From JBDWFY01 sp965275915 (lineage in GTDB: Bacteria; Pseudomonadota; Alphaproteobacteria; Rhizobiales; Stappiaceae): DNA of 64,000 bases. A program made the translations under genes and the position numbers. The notes beneath the pieces were generated by a model, which was not told where the DNA came from, made no database searches, and saw nothing but the letters and a program-made list of their open reading frames with translations. Each line of letters begins with the position of its first letter. Positions within the stretch are counted from its first letter, which is position 1. Of this stretch, positions 63,345-64,000 are shown piece by piece. The stretch lies in contig CBDHYI010000006.1 in the NCBI GenBank assembly GCA_965275915.1, forward strand, positions 882,087-946,086, read 5' to 3'.

Positions 63345-64000
63345 GGACAAGCGCCTGGTCTGGGCTTTCCGCAATTGAGCCATCCGGCGCAAATCGCGCG
63401 GGGAAAGCCCCAGCACCGTATCCACCCACATATCCGTAACGTCGCGCAGCTCCGAAAGCGTGAGCGGGTTCACCCGCTGACGCACCTGATAGAGCGCCTT
63501 CCTTACGTCATGGCTGCCGCGGTTCCTGCTGGAGATATAGGACTGCACCGCCTGTTCGGCACCGCCATCCTCAACAACCTGATCGACCACGCCGATGTCA
63601 TACATCTCCTCAGCGGAATAAATCCTGCCACTGAGAATCATCCGTTCGGCCCGAACGATATCCAGCCGGCGAGACAGGAAACTGTATGCGCCCATTCCCG
63701 GGAAACAGTTGAACAATATTTCAGGTAACCCCAGTTTAACGCTTTTTTCCGCGATCAGAACATGACAGCAAAGCGCACCCTCAAGGCCGCCCCCAAGGGC
63801 ATCTCCTTCAATCATCGCAACGGTGACGATTCCGCAGTCAAAACCGGTTGCAATCTGATAGACCGCATCGACACACCCGTAGGCATATTCTTTCAGTGAC
63901 TCGCGATCGCCTGCGTGGATACGATCAATCATGAAGTCCAGATCGCCGCCCATATTATAGATGCCCGGCGTTTGCGACCCCTGAACGAAGTAGCGGACAT
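63333..64000 (-). CDS. rpfF: RpfF-like DSF synthase (crotonase fold), 5' end beyond the window
   Basis: The C-terminal 220 or so residues of an enoyl-CoA hydratase-fold enzyme, open at base 64000 (VRYFVQGSQTPGIYNMGGDL). It matches RpfF closely: YNMGGDLDFMIDRI, YAYGCVDAVYQIATGFDCGI, MIEGDALGGGLEGALCCHVL, LGLPEILFNCFPGMGAYSFL, ELRDVTDMWVDTVLGLS and a basic end. The two glutamates of GGGLE (codon 63780-63782) and GLPE (63720-63722) are 20 residues apart, as are the catalytic E141 and E161 of Xanthomonas RpfF. It would convert fatty acyl-ACP into cis-2-unsaturated fatty acids. Its 3' end overlaps the kinase gene by 12 bp, convergently, as in the Xanthomonas rpf locus. Confidence 0.9.
   Translation of the reverse strand, partial: VRYFVQGSQTPGIYNMGGDLDFMIDRIHAGDRESLKEYAYGCVDAVYQIATGFDCGIVTVAMIEGDALGGGLEGALCCHVLIAEKSVKLGLPEILFNCFPGMGAYSFLSRRLDIVRAERMILSGRIYSAEEMYDIGVVDQVVEDGGAEQAVQSYISSRNRGSHDVRKALYQVRQRVNPLTLSELRDVTDMWVDTVLGLSPRDLRRMAQLRKAQTRRLSSEV

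Overview
The window is a bacterial chromosome segment. It is most likely from an alphaproteobacterium of the Hyphomicrobiales (Rhizobiales) type. The evidence is gene-family flavour: a gor / DUF2059 / rpiA cluster next to gph, an Arg-rich PssA beside Psd, a DUF2865 protein, a single-chain CimA, a CreA protein, a short LysM protein with a long acidic linker, and moderately GC-rich codon use. Genus cannot be fixed from the sequence alone. No rRNA, tRNA or CRISPR array was recognised.

Layout. (1) 1-8.0 kb is an accessory block on the minus strand. It holds a secreted 1915-residue SpvB/FG-GAP/YD-repeat protein that ends in a PKD-like domain, a Gly-rich stretch and two near-identical RTX calcium-binding units. 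Downstream lie a small secreted ORF and a separate, frameshifted YD-repeat/RHS-core gene that runs off the window. (2) 8.6-10 kb looks like a phage remnant (a cupin-like phage-type protein and an XRE repressor with operator-like inverted repeats). (3) 10.2-35.7 kb is mostly core metabolism and envelope: GltS, cysteine synthase, cardiolipin synthase, AlaX, 3-mercaptopyruvate sulfurtransferase, an OmpA lipoprotein, an L,D-transpeptidase, an Asp-rich repeat protein, a solute-binding protein, a CHASE-GGDEF protein, allantoinase, a PadR-MFP-RND pump operon, PssA/Psd, an ArsR-ATM1 exporter operon under a perfect 36-bp palindrome, and a LysM protein. (4) 36-42.7 kb holds a LOG-family protein, a cysS-cimA-rarD run and a large L,D-transpeptidase. 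(5) 42.7-44.25 kb is a mobile island: a 299-bp MITE abutting an IS630-family element, with TA dinucleotides at all three borders. (6) 44.3-58 kb holds a small secreted peptide, CreA, an alpha/beta hydrolase, a phytase-like esterase, a DUF2865 protein, gltX, nadE, gor, DUF2059, rpiA, gph and fpr.

(7) 58.6-64 kb is the most interesting region. A REC-PAS-GGDEF-EAL response regulator overlaps by 4 nt an RpfC-like membrane hybrid histidine kinase (HisKA-HATPase-REC-Hpt). Facing it, with the 3' ends overlapping by 12 nt, is a crotonase-fold protein with the signature of RpfF, the synthase of diffusible signal factor (DSF), including two glutamates 20 residues apart. This looks like a complete DSF (cis-2-unsaturated fatty acid) quorum-sensing module. 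Its output protein both makes and breaks c-di-GMP in architecture, in place of the usual HD-GYP regulator RpfG. It is the best candidate here for an undescribed system.
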